From assembly GCA_026552955.1 (NCBI GenBank), contig JAPMTS010000032.1:1-64000 (forward strand): a DNA stretch of 64,000 bases, read 5' to 3'. The first letter of the stretch is position 1; each line of letters starts with the position of its first letter. Origin of the DNA: Candidatus Methanoperedens sp. (GTDB lineage Archaea; Halobacteriota; Methanosarcinia; Methanosarcinales; Methanoperedenaceae). This document shows positions 28,126 to 36,890 of this stretch, piece by piece. The notes below the pieces were generated by a model, which ran no database searches, was not told the origin of the DNA, and saw only the letters and a list, made by a program, of their open reading frames with translations. The translations under genes and the position numbers were made by a program.

Positions 28126-28893
28126 TTATTTTGTATCTGTTTTAGCGTTCAATGCATGTACTAATTCGTAAGTCTTTTCGTAAACGTTTCCAAGCATTAT
28201 TGATGTCCCTACAAGTATCGCATCCGCACCTGCATCTATCATTCGGACAGCATCAAGGGGTGAAGATATTCCGCTCTCACTTATTATTATCCTGTTGCTG
28301 ATTAGAGGAGCCAGGTTTTCTGTGGTTGTAATATCAACATTCATTGTAGTAAGGTTCCTGTTATTTATCCCGATAATAGTTGTCCGGGACGCAAGGGCAT
28401 TTTCAAGTTCCTCACTATCATGAACCTCAACCAGGGGCTCCCTTCCGGAAGATATCGCCTCATTTACGAAATCATCCAGTTCATCCCCCAGAATTCCGGC
28501 GACGAGAAGTATCAAATCGCTGTCTATTTCATGAATCTGGTTCTTATTAATAATGAAATCCTTTCGAAGTACCGGTATTTTAACTGCCTCCCTCACTGAT
28601 ATCAGGTTCCGGATACTTCCTTTAAAGAAAAATGGTTCCGTGAGCACAGATATTGCTGCAGCACCAGCTGATTCCATCCGGATCGCGAGCCTGGCGGCAT
28701 CACTGGGTGTGACATTCTGGATAAATCGTGTAGGTGAGGATGGTTTTACTTCAGAAATCACAGGAATAAGACCTTTTTGTTTCTTATCTTCGATACTCCG
28801 TTTGAACTGCCGTGAGGTAATTTTCCCTTTTCTTATATTTGAGGGGATCCTGTTTTTTGTTGAATGTATTATTTCGTCGATGATCCGGTGCAT
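28126..28893 (-). CDS. trpC: Indole-3-glycerol phosphate synthase
   Basis: 255-residue TIM-barrel enzyme closing the indole ring in tryptophan synthesis. Motifs: PVISEVKPSSPT (catalytic Lys), VLTEPFFFKGS, VLRKDFIINKNQI (second Lys), EVHDSEEL, GINNRNLTTM and SESGISSPLD with GTSIM. First gene of the apparent trpC-trpB-trpA-AIP synthase-ino1 operon. No clear ribosome site precedes the ATG; the predicted leader is only about 30 nt and is covered by three TGTACA-type boxes. trpE, G, D and F are not in the window. Confidence 0.96.
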   Translation of the reverse strand: MHRIIDEIIHSTKNRIPSNIRKGKITSRQFKRSIEDKKQKGLIPVISEVKPSSPTRFIQNVTPSDAARLAIRMESAGAAAISVLTEPFFFKGSIRNLISVREAVKIPVLRKDFIINKNQIHEIDSDLILLVAGILGDELDDFVNEAISSGREPLVEVHDSEELENALASRTTIIGINNRNLTTMNVDITTTENLAPLISNRIIISESGISSPLDAVRMIDAGADAILVGTSIMLGNVYEKTYELVHALNAKTDTK

Positions 28894-28908
28894 AAGTATC
28901 AGTTATAT

Positions 28909-28956
28909 TGTACATTTTAGTACATTGATGTACAATTATGTTCATTATATTTAAGG
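28909..28956 (-). promoter_or_regulatory. trp operon promoter with three phased TRP-box-like sites
   Basis: Read on the minus strand, a BRE/TATA (CCTTAAATATAAT, 28944-28956) predicts a start near 28923. Around that start are TGTACA at 28909-28914, AGTACA at 28919-28924 and TGTACA at 28929-28934, each exactly 10 bp from the next, so on one helix face. TGTACA is the known TRP box bound by TrpY of Methanothermobacter. Occlusion of the start site by a TrpY-like repressor is inferred; no such regulator is encoded in the window. Confidence 0.6.
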
Positions 28957-29034
28957 ATTTTGTATTGTCTGGGATCCTTATTGAGCTTTTATAACGATAG
29001 TTTTACGTTTTAATAATATCTTTTACAATACCAG

Positions 29035-30267
29035 ATGAAAGCCAATGGCAAAATGGTCACTGATATCCCGGACCAAAAAACAAATATTTTAAAAGAGTCT
29101 GCTAACATGAAGGGAAAAAATGGCCGATATGCGAGCCAACCCCTTGTATCAATCATAATTCCATGCATGAATGAGGAAAAGACCATTGGGATTTGTATAA
29201 AGAAAGCATTGTGGGCATTGGAACGGGGAGGTTACGACGGGGAAATAATAATTCCTGATAATTCTACTGATAATTCAAGGGATATCGCATTGAAACTTGG
29301 CGCAAAGGTCGTAATACCATCTAATAAAGGGTATGGTAATGCGTTCCTGGAGGGATTCCGGCATGCAAAGGGAAAATATGTTCTGCTGGCAGATGCGGAT
29401 GATACTTACGATCTTACGGATATTCAAAAATTTTTAGATCCCTTGATAGCTGAAGAAACGGATTTTGTAATGGGTACGAGGTTAAAGGGCCATATCGAAA
29501 AGGGTTCAATGCCATGGCTTCACAGATACATTGGAAATCCAATAATAACAAGCACCCTTAATGACCTTTTCAAGACGCATCTTAGCGATTCCCAATGCGG
29601 TATGAGATCGATCACAAGGAAAGCTTATGATAAACTTGATCTTAAAAGTGATGGTATGGAGTTCGCAAGTGAGATGATAATCGAAGCTGCCCGGAAGAAG
29701 CTTCGAATAATCGAGGTTCCAATTCAATATTATCCCAGGCTGACGCCTTCCAAGCTCCACTCGTGGGGGGATGGCTGGCGGCATTTAAGGTTCATGATGC
29801 TTTACAATCCAACACCTTTTTTTTCTATCCCCGGTTTTTTGGTCCTTGTCCTTGGTATATTTATGACGCTTACCCTGGCAATTCGCGGGAACGTTCAAAC
29901 CACAAGCCTCCATTCTTTTATTCTTGGTGTTATGCTGCTGCTTATAGGCGCCCAGATGATAGCCACCGGCGGCTATATGAAAGTTTACGGCATAATCCAT
30001 AACAGGATCGATAAGACCGGATTAACATCTAAATTTTTGGATTACCATTCCCTGGAATTCGGATTGATCTTTGGATTTATTTTATTCTTTGCAGGCCTTG
30101 TCCTGGGAACAGGTGTGGTCCTGAAATGGATTAATTCAGGATACGGCTCACTTTCAGAAGTTGGGACTGCAGTAACCTCAATGACAATGGCAGCGCTTGG
30201 TATCCAGATAATATTTTCAACACTCATTATAAGCATATTTTTATTAGAAGAAAAGGATATTCAATGA
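29035..30267 (+). CDS. GT2 family glycosyltransferase (dolichol-phosphate sugar synthase-like) with C-terminal membrane helices
   Basis: 410 residues. Catalytic GT-A domain about 38-255: VSIIIPCMNEEKTIG, IIIPDNSTDNSRDIA, KGYGNAFLEGF and the metal motif LLADADDTYD, then a DSQCGMRSI region. Four hydrophobic helices follow (about 265-405). This matches polyprenyl-phosphate mannose/glucose synthase-like proteins that charge a lipid carrier. It overlaps the next glycosyltransferase by 4 nt, starting a three-gene glycan cluster. Confidence 0.88.
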   Translation: MKANGKMVTDIPDQKTNILKESANMKGKNGRYASQPLVSIIIPCMNEEKTIGICIKKALWALERGGYDGEIIIPDNSTDNSRDIALKLGAKVVIPSNKGYGNAFLEGFRHAKGKYVLLADADDTYDLTDIQKFLDPLIAEETDFVMGTRLKGHIEKGSMPWLHRYIGNPIITSTLNDLFKTHLSDSQCGMRSITRKAYDKLDLKSDGMEFASEMIIEAARKKLRIIEVPIQYYPRLTPSKLHSWGDGWRHLRFMMLYNPTPFFSIPGFLVLVLGIFMTLTLAIRGNVQTTSLHSFILGVMLLLIGAQMIATGGYMKVYGIIHNRIDKTGLTSKFLDYHSLEFGLIFGFILFFAGLVLGTGVVLKWINSGYGSLSEVGTAVTSMTMAALGIQIIFSTLIISIFLLEEKDIQ

Positions 30268-31418
30268 AAATCGCTTTCGTATATGATGCCATTTATCCAT
30301 GGGTCAAAGGCGGCGCTGAAAAGCGGATTTATGAGTTGGGTAAAAGATTGGCTGCCGGTGGGAATGAAGTGCATGTTTTTGGAGTCAAATGGTGGGATGG
30401 AAATGCAGTGATCAAAATGGATGGAATGGTGCTGCATGGTGTTTGTGGAAGAAGGGAAATGTATATAAATGGCAGGCGTTCGATAATCGGGCCGATGATA
30501 TTTTCGATCAAACTCCCCTTCCATCTTATCAGGGAAAAATTTGATGTGATCGATGTCTGTGCCTTTCCTTATTTTTCATGTTTTTCCGTCAAGCTCATTT
30601 CACTAATAAAAAAAAGTCCTGTGATAATCACATGGCTTGAGGTATGGGGTGACTACTGGTATGAATATCTGGGAATAGCAGGATTTTTCGGAAAGCAAAT
30701 TGAACAATTGGTGTCAAAAATGGCAGGCAGGTCAATCGCCATATCCGATATGACAAAGAATGGTCTTCTATCGCTGGGAGTGGATGTAAAAAAAATAACC
30801 ATTATGTCCGGGGGTGTTGACATCAAAGAGATAATGAATATCCAGCCATCCCATGAGAAATATGATATGCTTTTTGCAGGACGGCTCATTAAAGAAAAGA
30901 ATGTGGATGTATTACTTAAAACAGTAGATAAGGTCCGCAAATCGATGCCTTCTGTACGATGTCATATAATCGGGGAGGGACCTGAAAAAGAACAGCTTGA
31001 CGCGCTTGCTGCACAGCTGCAGCTTCGGGAACATGTGAGTTTCAGTGGTTTTCTTGATTATCATGAAGTCATATCGAGGATAAAATCATCCAGGGTGCTT
31101 GTGGTCCCATCCGGCCGGGAAGGATTTGGAATAGTGGTCATTGAAGCATTTGCCTGTGCAGTACCTGTGATCACCGTCAAGACAGAGCGAAATGCCGCAT
31201 CCGAACTTGTAGATGGAACGGGTTTTGCCGTAAACCTCGATCCGGGGGAACTCAGTGAGGCAATCCTGACACTTATCAAGGATCCTGGAATGCATGAAAA
31301 GATGTCAGTATTTGCTCTCAATAAGGCACAAATGTATGATTGGGACAAAATAGTTAAGCAGTTATCAGACCTGTATGAAGATGTATTATATGAAGAAAAA
31401 AGAAAATTGGCAAAATAG
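30264..31418 (+). CDS. Glycosyltransferase family 4
   Basis: 384-residue GT-B enzyme: N-terminal IAFVYDAIYPWVKGGAEKR with ELGKRLAAGGNEVHVFG, linker IMSGGVDIKEI, and donor domain DMLFAGRLIKEKNVDVLL, HIIGEGPEKEQL and PSGREGFGIVVIEAFACAVPVI with the E-x7-E type catalytic pair. It transfers an unidentified sugar. The start overlaps the GT2 stop by 4 nt and its 3' end overlaps the epimerase gene, so the three are one operon. Confidence 0.9.
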   Translation: MKIAFVYDAIYPWVKGGAEKRIYELGKRLAAGGNEVHVFGVKWWDGNAVIKMDGMVLHGVCGRREMYINGRRSIIGPMIFSIKLPFHLIREKFDVIDVCAFPYFSCFSVKLISLIKKSPVIITWLEVWGDYWYEYLGIAGFFGKQIEQLVSKMAGRSIAISDMTKNGLLSLGVDVKKITIMSGGVDIKEIMNIQPSHEKYDMLFAGRLIKEKNVDVLLKTVDKVRKSMPSVRCHIIGEGPEKEQLDALAAQLQLREHVSFSGFLDYHEVISRIKSSRVLVVPSGREGFGIVVIEAFACAVPVITVKTERNAASELVDGTGFAVNLDPGELSEAILTLIKDPGMHEKMSVFALNKAQMYDWDKIVKQLSDLYEDVLYEEKRKLAK

Positions 31419-32313
31419 GAAAGTACTGGTAACAGGTGCTACTGGTTTTGTGGGCCCCTATCTTATCAGGGAATTGTCTGACAGGAAAGCACGTATAAAA
31501 GTACTATCAATGAATAAAACCAGCAGCCTCTTTGAAGATAAAACAACAGTTGTAAGTGGAAATATTACCGATCAGAGCTCACTGAAAAATATAATGAAAG
31601 GTGTCGATATTGTTTTCCATCTTGCCGCAGTGTCAAATGTGAACTATGCGATCTCGCATCCCAGGGAGACATTCGAAACAAATGCAACAGGGACATTGAA
31701 CCTGCTTGAGGAAGCAAGAAAAAATGAAGTCGAAAAATTCGTTTACATCAGTTCTTCCCATGTCTATGGCATACCCCAATACCTGCCCATGGATGAAAAA
31801 CATCCTGTTAATCCGCATGAGCCTTACGCGGCAAGCAAGGCCGCTGCTGAGATGCTTGTAACCATTTACGCCCTGAATTATGGATTGAAAACGACAATAA
31901 TCAGGCCTTTCAATATGTTCGGGCCGGGACAATCAGAGGATTTTATTATTCCGTCCATCATTGGCCAGGCACTCACAAAAGAGGTGGTGGAACTTGGAAA
32001 CCTTACACCTACACGCGATCTGTTGTATATCACTGATGCTATCGAAGGGATACTCACAATCGCAGAACAGGGCGAGGGGGTATACAACATAGGCTCAGGT
32101 ATCGAGACCAGTATAAAAGATGTCGTTGAGACAATAATAAAAATCATAGATCCTTCCAAGAAATATGTTTCAATAGAAACCCGCAGGCGCTCAAATGCGA
32201 TCGATATCCCCAGGATGTGTGCGGATATCTCCAGGTTACGTTCGCTGGGCTGGTCGCCTGTAGTCTGTCTTGAGGAAGGATTAATGAGAACTATCGCTAA
32301 TGAAAATATTTAA
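31375..32313 (+). CDS. NAD-dependent nucleotide-sugar epimerase/dehydratase
   Basis: 312-residue extended short-chain dehydrogenase. Rossmann GATGFVGPYLIREL, VFHLAAVSNV, catalytic Ser region YISSSHVYG and YxxxK in YAASKAAAE; then RPFNMFGPGQ and TRDLLYITDAIEG, typical of UDP-glucose 4-epimerase/dTDP-sugar enzymes. Starts at 31375, 31381 or 31390 are possible, the last giving 307 residues and less overlap with the upstream glycosyltransferase. Substrate unknown; it probably supplies the sugar used by the two upstream transferases. Confidence 0.88.
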   Translation: MKMYYMKKKENWQNRKVLVTGATGFVGPYLIRELSDRKARIKVLSMNKTSSLFEDKTTVVSGNITDQSSLKNIMKGVDIVFHLAAVSNVNYAISHPRETFETNATGTLNLLEEARKNEVEKFVYISSSHVYGIPQYLPMDEKHPVNPHEPYAASKAAAEMLVTIYALNYGLKTTIIRPFNMFGPGQSEDFIIPSIIGQALTKEVVELGNLTPTRDLLYITDAIEGILTIAEQGEGVYNIGSGIETSIKDVVETIIKIIDPSKKYVSIETRRRSNAIDIPRMCADISRLRSLGWSPVVCLEEGLMRTIANENI

Positions 32314-32398
32314 GCATTTCAAAATCCAATATGACATAATAAGAGTGGGATTGCTTAAGAGAATGGTATGATGCAATCATAGAAAGTGGATATGGGTT

Positions 32399-33169
32399 AT
32401 GATAGCGAATTCAGGTTTGTTCAGATATGCATTCGGAATAGCTGTGGGAATATCAATATTAGCATTATTACATGGTGCGAGTGCTGCAACAATTATAGTC
32501 CCCCATGACTTTGCCAGGATACAGTGGGCTATTGATAATGCGACCTCCGGGGACACTATCATAGTACAAAGCGGCACTTATTACGAGAACGTGAATGTGA
32601 ACAAGAAACTGATCCTTAAAGGTATTGGAATGCCTGTTGTTGACGCCAGGGGAAAAGGAAGCTCGATCAAGCTTTCCAAGAATGGAATTTGGCTGGAAGG
32701 ATTTATTGCTACAGGAGCAGGTTCCCGGATTGAAAATGCCGGGATCAAGGTCAAATCCAACAACAACATACTCAAAGGTAATAAAGCTACGAAAAACGGG
32801 AACGGGGATATATTCGGAACCGGTATTTATTTGTATTTTTCCAATAACAACACAGTGAAAAATAACGATGCATCCGACAACAATCCCGGCGGAAAGTATC
32901 GACACGGCATTATCCTGGAATGTTCAGATAACAACACACTTGTCCGCAACAATGTAAACAACAACGAATACGGCATATTTCTGCTCTATTCCTTCAATAG
33001 CATGCTGAAACGGAACAATGTATCATACAACATATTTGGGATCTTTCTGTCAAATTCTAATAATAACACGCTCATCAGGAATAATCTTTCAGGAAACCAG
33101 GTAGACTTTTCTTTGTATTATTCAAACAACAACACCATCAAGGACCGCAAGAGGAAAAAAGGATTATGA
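32399..33169 (+). CDS. Secreted NosD-like right-handed beta-helix protein
   Basis: 256 residues: signal peptide (about 1-29, GISILALLHGASA), then repeated beta-helix coils rich in Asn (NNNILKGNKATKNGN, NNNTVKNNDASDN, NNTLVRNNVNNNEYGIFLL). This is the parallel beta-helix/NosD-CASH domain found in carbohydrate-binding or surface proteins of methanogens. The C-terminus is basic (DRKRKKGL) with no anchor. It follows the glycan cluster by 85 nt and may act on or bind that glycan; this is inference. Confidence 0.75.
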   Translation: MIANSGLFRYAFGIAVGISILALLHGASAATIIVPHDFARIQWAIDNATSGDTIIVQSGTYYENVNVNKKLILKGIGMPVVDARGKGSSIKLSKNGIWLEGFIATGAGSRIENAGIKVKSNNNILKGNKATKNGNGDIFGTGIYLYFSNNNTVKNNDASDNNPGGKYRHGIILECSDNNTLVRNNVNNNEYGIFLLYSFNSMLKRNNVSYNIFGIFLSNSNNNTLIRNNLSGNQVDFSLYYSNNNTIKDRKRKKGL

Positions 33170-33187
33170 TAATGAAGTGGCAGTAAA

Positions 33188-33445
33188 ATGTCAGAATGCA
33201 AGCCTGTTACATATCATATTACTCCGGATATATTTGAATGTATGAAGAAAAAGCTGCAAGACGCCGGTATCCATGTCCCTCAAGGAAATAGTGGCGATAT
33301 GGAAGGCAGCGGTATCAAAGCACATTTTGAATGGGATGGGAAATCAAATCTAATAATTACGATCAAAAAGAAACCATTTATTGTAAATTGTGGTTCTGTA
33401 ATAGGAAAAATAGAAGACTTTGTTAATGAATGCCAAGGCAAATAA
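33188..33445 (+). CDS. Small hypothetical protein, 85 aa
   Basis: Unrecognised. Predicted alpha/beta mini-domain: YHITPDIFECMKKKLQDAGI helix, a Gly-rich turn, then beta strands IKAHFEWDG, SNLIITIKKKPF and IVNCGSVIGKIEDFV. Three cysteines, no export signal. It starts 18 nt after the NosD-like gene on the same strand and converges with the channel-like gene. The regular strand pattern suggests a real folded protein. Confidence 0.55.
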   Translation: MSECKPVTYHITPDIFECMKKKLQDAGIHVPQGNSGDMEGSGIKAHFEWDGKSNLIITIKKKPFIVNCGSVIGKIEDFVNECQGK

Positions 33446-33460
33446 GAAAAAAAAAGAGGC

Positions 33461-34381
33461 TTATTTTCTCTCTTTGGCGTATGCTACAATAGCCTCTTTA
33501 ATTCCCCATTTAAATGCCACGACCACAGCAAATCCCCATGCTAAAGGACCAAGGAACGTATAGAAAATATTAGTTCTTATAAGCATGGAATCCAATGCCA
33601 GCAAAAGCACAACAAGGAACATGAATCCTCGCAATATTGGGATAATCACATCTGATCCTTCAACTTTCATTCCTGACATCATTTTTTGCAGATAATCCGC
33701 AATAAAATCTATGGATAAGAACCCGATTATTAATATCAAGATTCCAACAAAAAGATTTGGTAAATAATTCAATACATTATTTAGAAATTCAGAAAGCCGA
33801 ATCAATTGGAGTATATCAGTAGCAGCGAGTATAAATATTAGATAACCGAATAATTTTATTACTCCGGAAATAATTCCGGAAATAGATGTATCTGTTGCCT
33901 TCAGAGTCTCCCCGACACTAGTTTTCATGAATTTGTCATCAACACCTGTAACTATGAGTAGTTTGCGAATAATAACAGTCAGGAAATCTACGATAAGCAA
34001 ACCTATGATTAAAATAATGAAAGCGGATATTATGAGCGGGATATAGAGAATTATCTTTGTTATAAATTCTGCAACAATAGTTATCTGCAAAATGTCAATA
34101 ATAATCACTGCAAAGATGATATAAATAAACCATTTTATTATAGCTTCAAATAATTCCACGGTGCTCATTTCAGCCTTTTTTATCATCCCACCAATGGTGG
34201 TTTTTTCAATCAGCTCATCAAGGCCGATCTTATCCAGCACCTTTGCCCCCACTTTTCCAAGAAATCTGCCCACAATCCATCCAACTATCATTAAAACTAA
34301 AACTGCCACAATAGTAGGGATATATGCGATAACCTGTTGTCCCATGCTGTATAAACTATTTAATATTTGCGAATCTGCCAT
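33461..34381 (-). CDS. Membrane protein with conserved TM-helix repeats (mechanosensitive-channel-like)
   Basis: 306 residues from ATG 34381 (GGAG 8 nt upstream; an upstream GTG is less likely). About nine hydrophobic helices arranged in three similar units, each with an IPxIV/LP-type helix start, a long I/V/L helix and an amphipathic segment (GKVGAKVLDKIGLDELIEKT, then VGETLKATDTSISGIISGVIK). This is the conserved-TM-helix family related to small-conductance mechanosensitive channels, but no MscS beta domain is present. Conduction is not proven. Confidence 0.7.
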   Translation of the reverse strand: MADSQILNSLYSMGQQVIAYIPTIVAVLVLMIVGWIVGRFLGKVGAKVLDKIGLDELIEKTTIGGMIKKAEMSTVELFEAIIKWFIYIIFAVIIIDILQITIVAEFITKIILYIPLIISAFIILIIGLLIVDFLTVIIRKLLIVTGVDDKFMKTSVGETLKATDTSISGIISGVIKLFGYLIFILAATDILQLIRLSEFLNNVLNYLPNLFVGILILIIGFLSIDFIADYLQKMMSGMKVEGSDVIIPILRGFMFLVVLLLALDSMLIRTNIFYTFLGPLAWGFAVVVAFKWGIKEAIVAYAKERK

Positions 34382-34556
34382 TACAACCACTCCGTAAATT
34401 AAGATTATCTACTGTAATATTTAAATTTGGCGATTCAGTCCATAATAGTTTACATGATTATGATAGTATTTATTTAAAATTAAAGATAATATAACTATAA
34501 TCGACTGCCGGAACGTTATAAATAATAACGGCTTCCTTAATATTATTGTATGAGTT

Positions 34557-34697
34557 ATGATAAGGGGTTATATTTTATTATTATTGGCATTGATTTTGAT
34601 CGTTACTCCAACTCACGGTGAACCCCTGAAAAACCTGACAGAGGTTGGAGTTTTCGATCCTCGCGATGCAGAGTTCTTTAGGGATTACTGGATTTAA
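34557..34697 (+). CDS. Possible 46-residue secreted peptide
   Basis: ORF with a textbook signal sequence (MIRGYILLLLALILIVTPTHG) followed by a 25-residue polar segment (EPLKNLTEVGVFDPRDAEFF and six more). A TATA-like TTATAAATAAT (34516-34526) lies about 30 bp upstream, fitting a near-leaderless mRNA. It could be a short exported peptide or the severed N-terminus of a surface protein. Not recognised. Confidence 0.35.
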   Translation: MIRGYILLLLALILIVTPTHGEPLKNLTEVGVFDPRDAEFFRDYWI

Positions 34698-34754
34698 TCT
34701 AAGAAAATAGTATTCACGAAATCTCTTTATATCGCAAATCCAATAAGACAGGAT

Positions 34755-35732
34755 ATGCATTTTGACAGGTATTGCGCCCAAATCGATGCCCTCGACACCG
34801 ATGATGGTACCAAAAATGCCATGCGTGGAGCTTTCTCCCGAAGGATTGAATTATTCGGGAATAATCTGCTTTTTTACAGGGAGCCTTTTACTCCGATATC
34901 ATTGACTGGCACACAATGCTCTTTGAAATGCAAGCATTGTGATTCATATTACCTGCGCCATATGCTGGATGGCTCAAATGGTAGACTGCATTCATCTGCA
35001 CATGGCCTGGTCGCAGCTGGCGCCAATGGAATATTACTGAGCGGCGGAAGTTCAATAGATGGAAGCGTTCCTACATACCTGCATGCTTATGATATTCAAA
35101 AAATAAAACAGGATACAAATCTCCTGGTCAGCGCCCATACAGGTATCGTTAACAGGGGACAGGCAGAGATACTCTCAAAATATCTTGATATGGCACTCGT
35201 GGATGTTATCGGGGATAATGAAACCATTCATGATATACTGGGTTTATCCGCATCGGTCCAGGATTATGAAAATACGTTATTTCACCTGTCGTCTTTTGGA
35301 ATCCGGCTTGCCCCGCACATCATCGTCGGGCTGGATAATGGTGAATTGAAAGGGGAATTACGGGCCCTTGAGGTCCTCAGGAAATTCGATCCTGCTGTAA
35401 TCGTCATAGTTGTATTTATACCAACAGAAGGGACAGCATCAGAAATAGCAGCGCCTCCAAAAATAGAGGATGTAGTAAAAGTAATAACAAAAGCCAGGGA
35501 AATATTTGATGTGCCGCTGTCATTGAGCTGCGTTCGCCCTGGAGGAAGATACCGTTCTATACTGGATAAGTACGCGATCTTAAGCGGAATTGACAGGATG
35601 GCAGTGCCATCACGAAGCGCCTACAGGACAGGGCAGGAGCTGGGGTTGAACATTCGTGAGGTGCCAAATATGTGCTGTTCTTACAAAAACGGGTTCAAAG
35701 GCAAGCCCGGATTGAGAGAGTGCAGGAAGTAA
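34755..35732 (+). CDS. Radical SAM protein
   Basis: 325-residue radical SAM enzyme with CSLKCKHC (Cys55, 59, 62), a glycine-rich SAM motif ILLSGGSSID, a barrel and C-terminal Cys residues (SLSCVRPGGRYRS and NMCCSYKN) that may hold a second cluster. The order and length resemble the archaeal partner-type lipoyl synthases or BioB-like enzymes, but I cannot assign a reaction. A second BioB-like radical SAM gene is at 10.5 kb; whether they act together is untested. Confidence 0.7.
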   Translation: MHFDRYCAQIDALDTDDGTKNAMRGAFSRRIELFGNNLLFYREPFTPISLTGTQCSLKCKHCDSYYLRHMLDGSNGRLHSSAHGLVAAGANGILLSGGSSIDGSVPTYLHAYDIQKIKQDTNLLVSAHTGIVNRGQAEILSKYLDMALVDVIGDNETIHDILGLSASVQDYENTLFHLSSFGIRLAPHIIVGLDNGELKGELRALEVLRKFDPAVIVIVVFIPTEGTASEIAAPPKIEDVVKVITKAREIFDVPLSLSCVRPGGRYRSILDKYAILSGIDRMAVPSRSAYRTGQELGLNIREVPNMCCSYKNGFKGKPGLRECRK

Positions 35733-35733
35733 T

Positions 35734-35856
35734 ATGAAAGAAATTGCCCACCACAATGACGTAACTATTTATGCACCCGATAATTCAAGATTTTCTTTTA
35801 TGAAAAGTCCTTATGCAGCACATAAAATCCATATCAGGCTTGGGATTCGTTCCTGA
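35734..35856 (+). CDS. Possible 40-residue ORF, perhaps a truncated gene
   Basis: Starts 1 nt after the radical SAM stop and reads MKEIAHHNDVTIYAPDNSRF, ending in RLGIRS. Its tail overlaps the 3' end of the convergent hypothetical gene. It looks like the first strand-turn of a longer protein that has lost its remainder. Unrecognised; low support. Confidence 0.2.
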   Translation: MKEIAHHNDVTIYAPDNSRFSFMKSPYAAHKIHIRLGIRS

Positions 35857-36313
35857 GTCTCACCCTCAATATATCTGCTGCACTGCTCAGGTCGGTTTCA
35901 TAAAGGTCCCTGATTTTTGAATCATATAAGTTAGAGTATATTTGAAGAAGCTCTCTCTCTGCTTTGTCTCTTAAACTTCTATTTTCATGCTCCAGAATAA
36001 TATGAAAATCATCCTGGTGCATTATTATGAACTTCCTGAGTTTTTCCACATTTTTTGTTTCCGGCAATAGCCCAAGCACCTTGATAAGGGGAGAGCCTCT
36101 TTTTTTTCGCTGTCTGGGACCATCGTGGATATATAATCCCATAAGTTCACAGCCTGTTTTTATTATTGCAGTTAAAGTGAGAGCGCCTGCGCCGCTGCAT
36201 ACTTCCAGTCTTTCTTCAAGTAAAGAATAACCACTATCAGATAATTGTTGTCTTGCGAACTGCATGAGGGAAATTTCATATTCCTTTTCAGGGATACCCC
36301 AGTAATCGTTCAT
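35834..36313 (-). CDS. Hypothetical protein, 159 aa
   Basis: Unrecognised soluble protein. The N-terminal half has ISLMQFARQQLSDSGYSLLEE followed by a small-residue beta hairpin CSGAGALTLTAII; the C-terminal half is a charged helical region (ENRSLRDKAERELLQIYSNL, then DLSSAADILRVRLRN). No membrane or export signal. Monocistronic, minus strand. Codon use resembles the neighbours, so I take it as a real gene. Confidence 0.55.
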   Translation of the reverse strand: MNDYWGIPEKEYEISLMQFARQQLSDSGYSLLEERLEVCSGAGALTLTAIIKTGCELMGLYIHDGPRQRKKRGSPLIKVLGLLPETKNVEKLRKFIIMHQDDFHIILEHENRSLRDKAERELLQIYSNLYDSKIRDLYETDLSSAADILRVRLRNESQA

Positions 36314-36383
36314 GACAATAAGCAGGTATGGATAGATATTTATAAGTTTCTTTGAGGATTGAGACTATTTATTATCTTCTGGA

Positions 36384-36462
36384 AACCACAAAGAGCGCAG
36401 AGTACACAGAGAAAAGCGTCAAAGCTCTGTGTTCTCTGTGAAACCTGTGGTTGATCAACTTT
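36384..36462. repeat. CACAGAG/CTCTGTG palindromic repeat element
   Basis: AACCACA and TGTGGTT at the ends enclose CACAGAG and CTCTGTGTTCTCTGTG, giving a ~79-bp imperfect hairpin between the hypothetical gene and a small membrane ORF. Similar CTCTGTG-type dispersed palindromes occur in many environmental genomes. Function unknown. Confidence 0.5.
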
Positions 36463-36580
36463 GCAACTCTTCCATAATCAAGAATGGTCTCAAATAATTA
36501 ACAGGAAACTATTTATAATATACATACAATCGAATATAATGTATACTCTATATTAAATATAAAGTATAAGAGGTGGAATT

Positions 36581-36742
36581 ATGGAATTTAATGAAAAAAC
36601 AATTGGCTATATATTGTACGCGGTAGGCATTATTGGCGGTGCGGAAGGAGCTCTGGGTGTACGCCCGCAAAATAGCCTGGTGATAAGTGTCGTGGCAATG
36701 ATCGTCATCATAATTGCCAGCTATTTGCTGGGAAAGAAATAA
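36581..36742 (+). CDS. 53-residue membrane protein
   Basis: Begins MEFNEKTIGYILYAVGIIGG and has two hydrophobic segments (GYILYAVGIIGGAEGALGV and LVISVVAMIVIIIASYLL) joined by a short polar turn, ending GKK. AGAGGTGG at 36569-36576 is a strong ribosome site, AT-rich promoter sequence lies upstream, and a hairpin terminator follows. The combination makes a real small two-helix membrane protein likely; its role is unknown. Confidence 0.65.
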   Translation: MEFNEKTIGYILYAVGIIGGAEGALGVRPQNSLVISVVAMIVIIIASYLLGKK

Positions 36743-36790
36743 GATTCAAATACGGCTGAATGGGGTAATTTAATCTACAACTATTGTGAC

Positions 36791-36823
36791 TCCTGTGGTT
36801 TTAACACCACAGGTGCTTTTTTG
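36791..36823 (+). terminator. Hairpin terminator after the 53-aa membrane gene
   Basis: CCTGTGGT (36792-36799) pairs with ACCACAGG (36806-36813) across a 6-nt loop and is followed by six T residues. It separates the small membrane gene from the M42 peptidase. Confidence 0.65.
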
Positions 36824-36890
36824 ATTTCGACATGCAGTTTCCCAATAATTTAATTATAGCAACATACAATTAGAACGGGAGGGAAAATCA

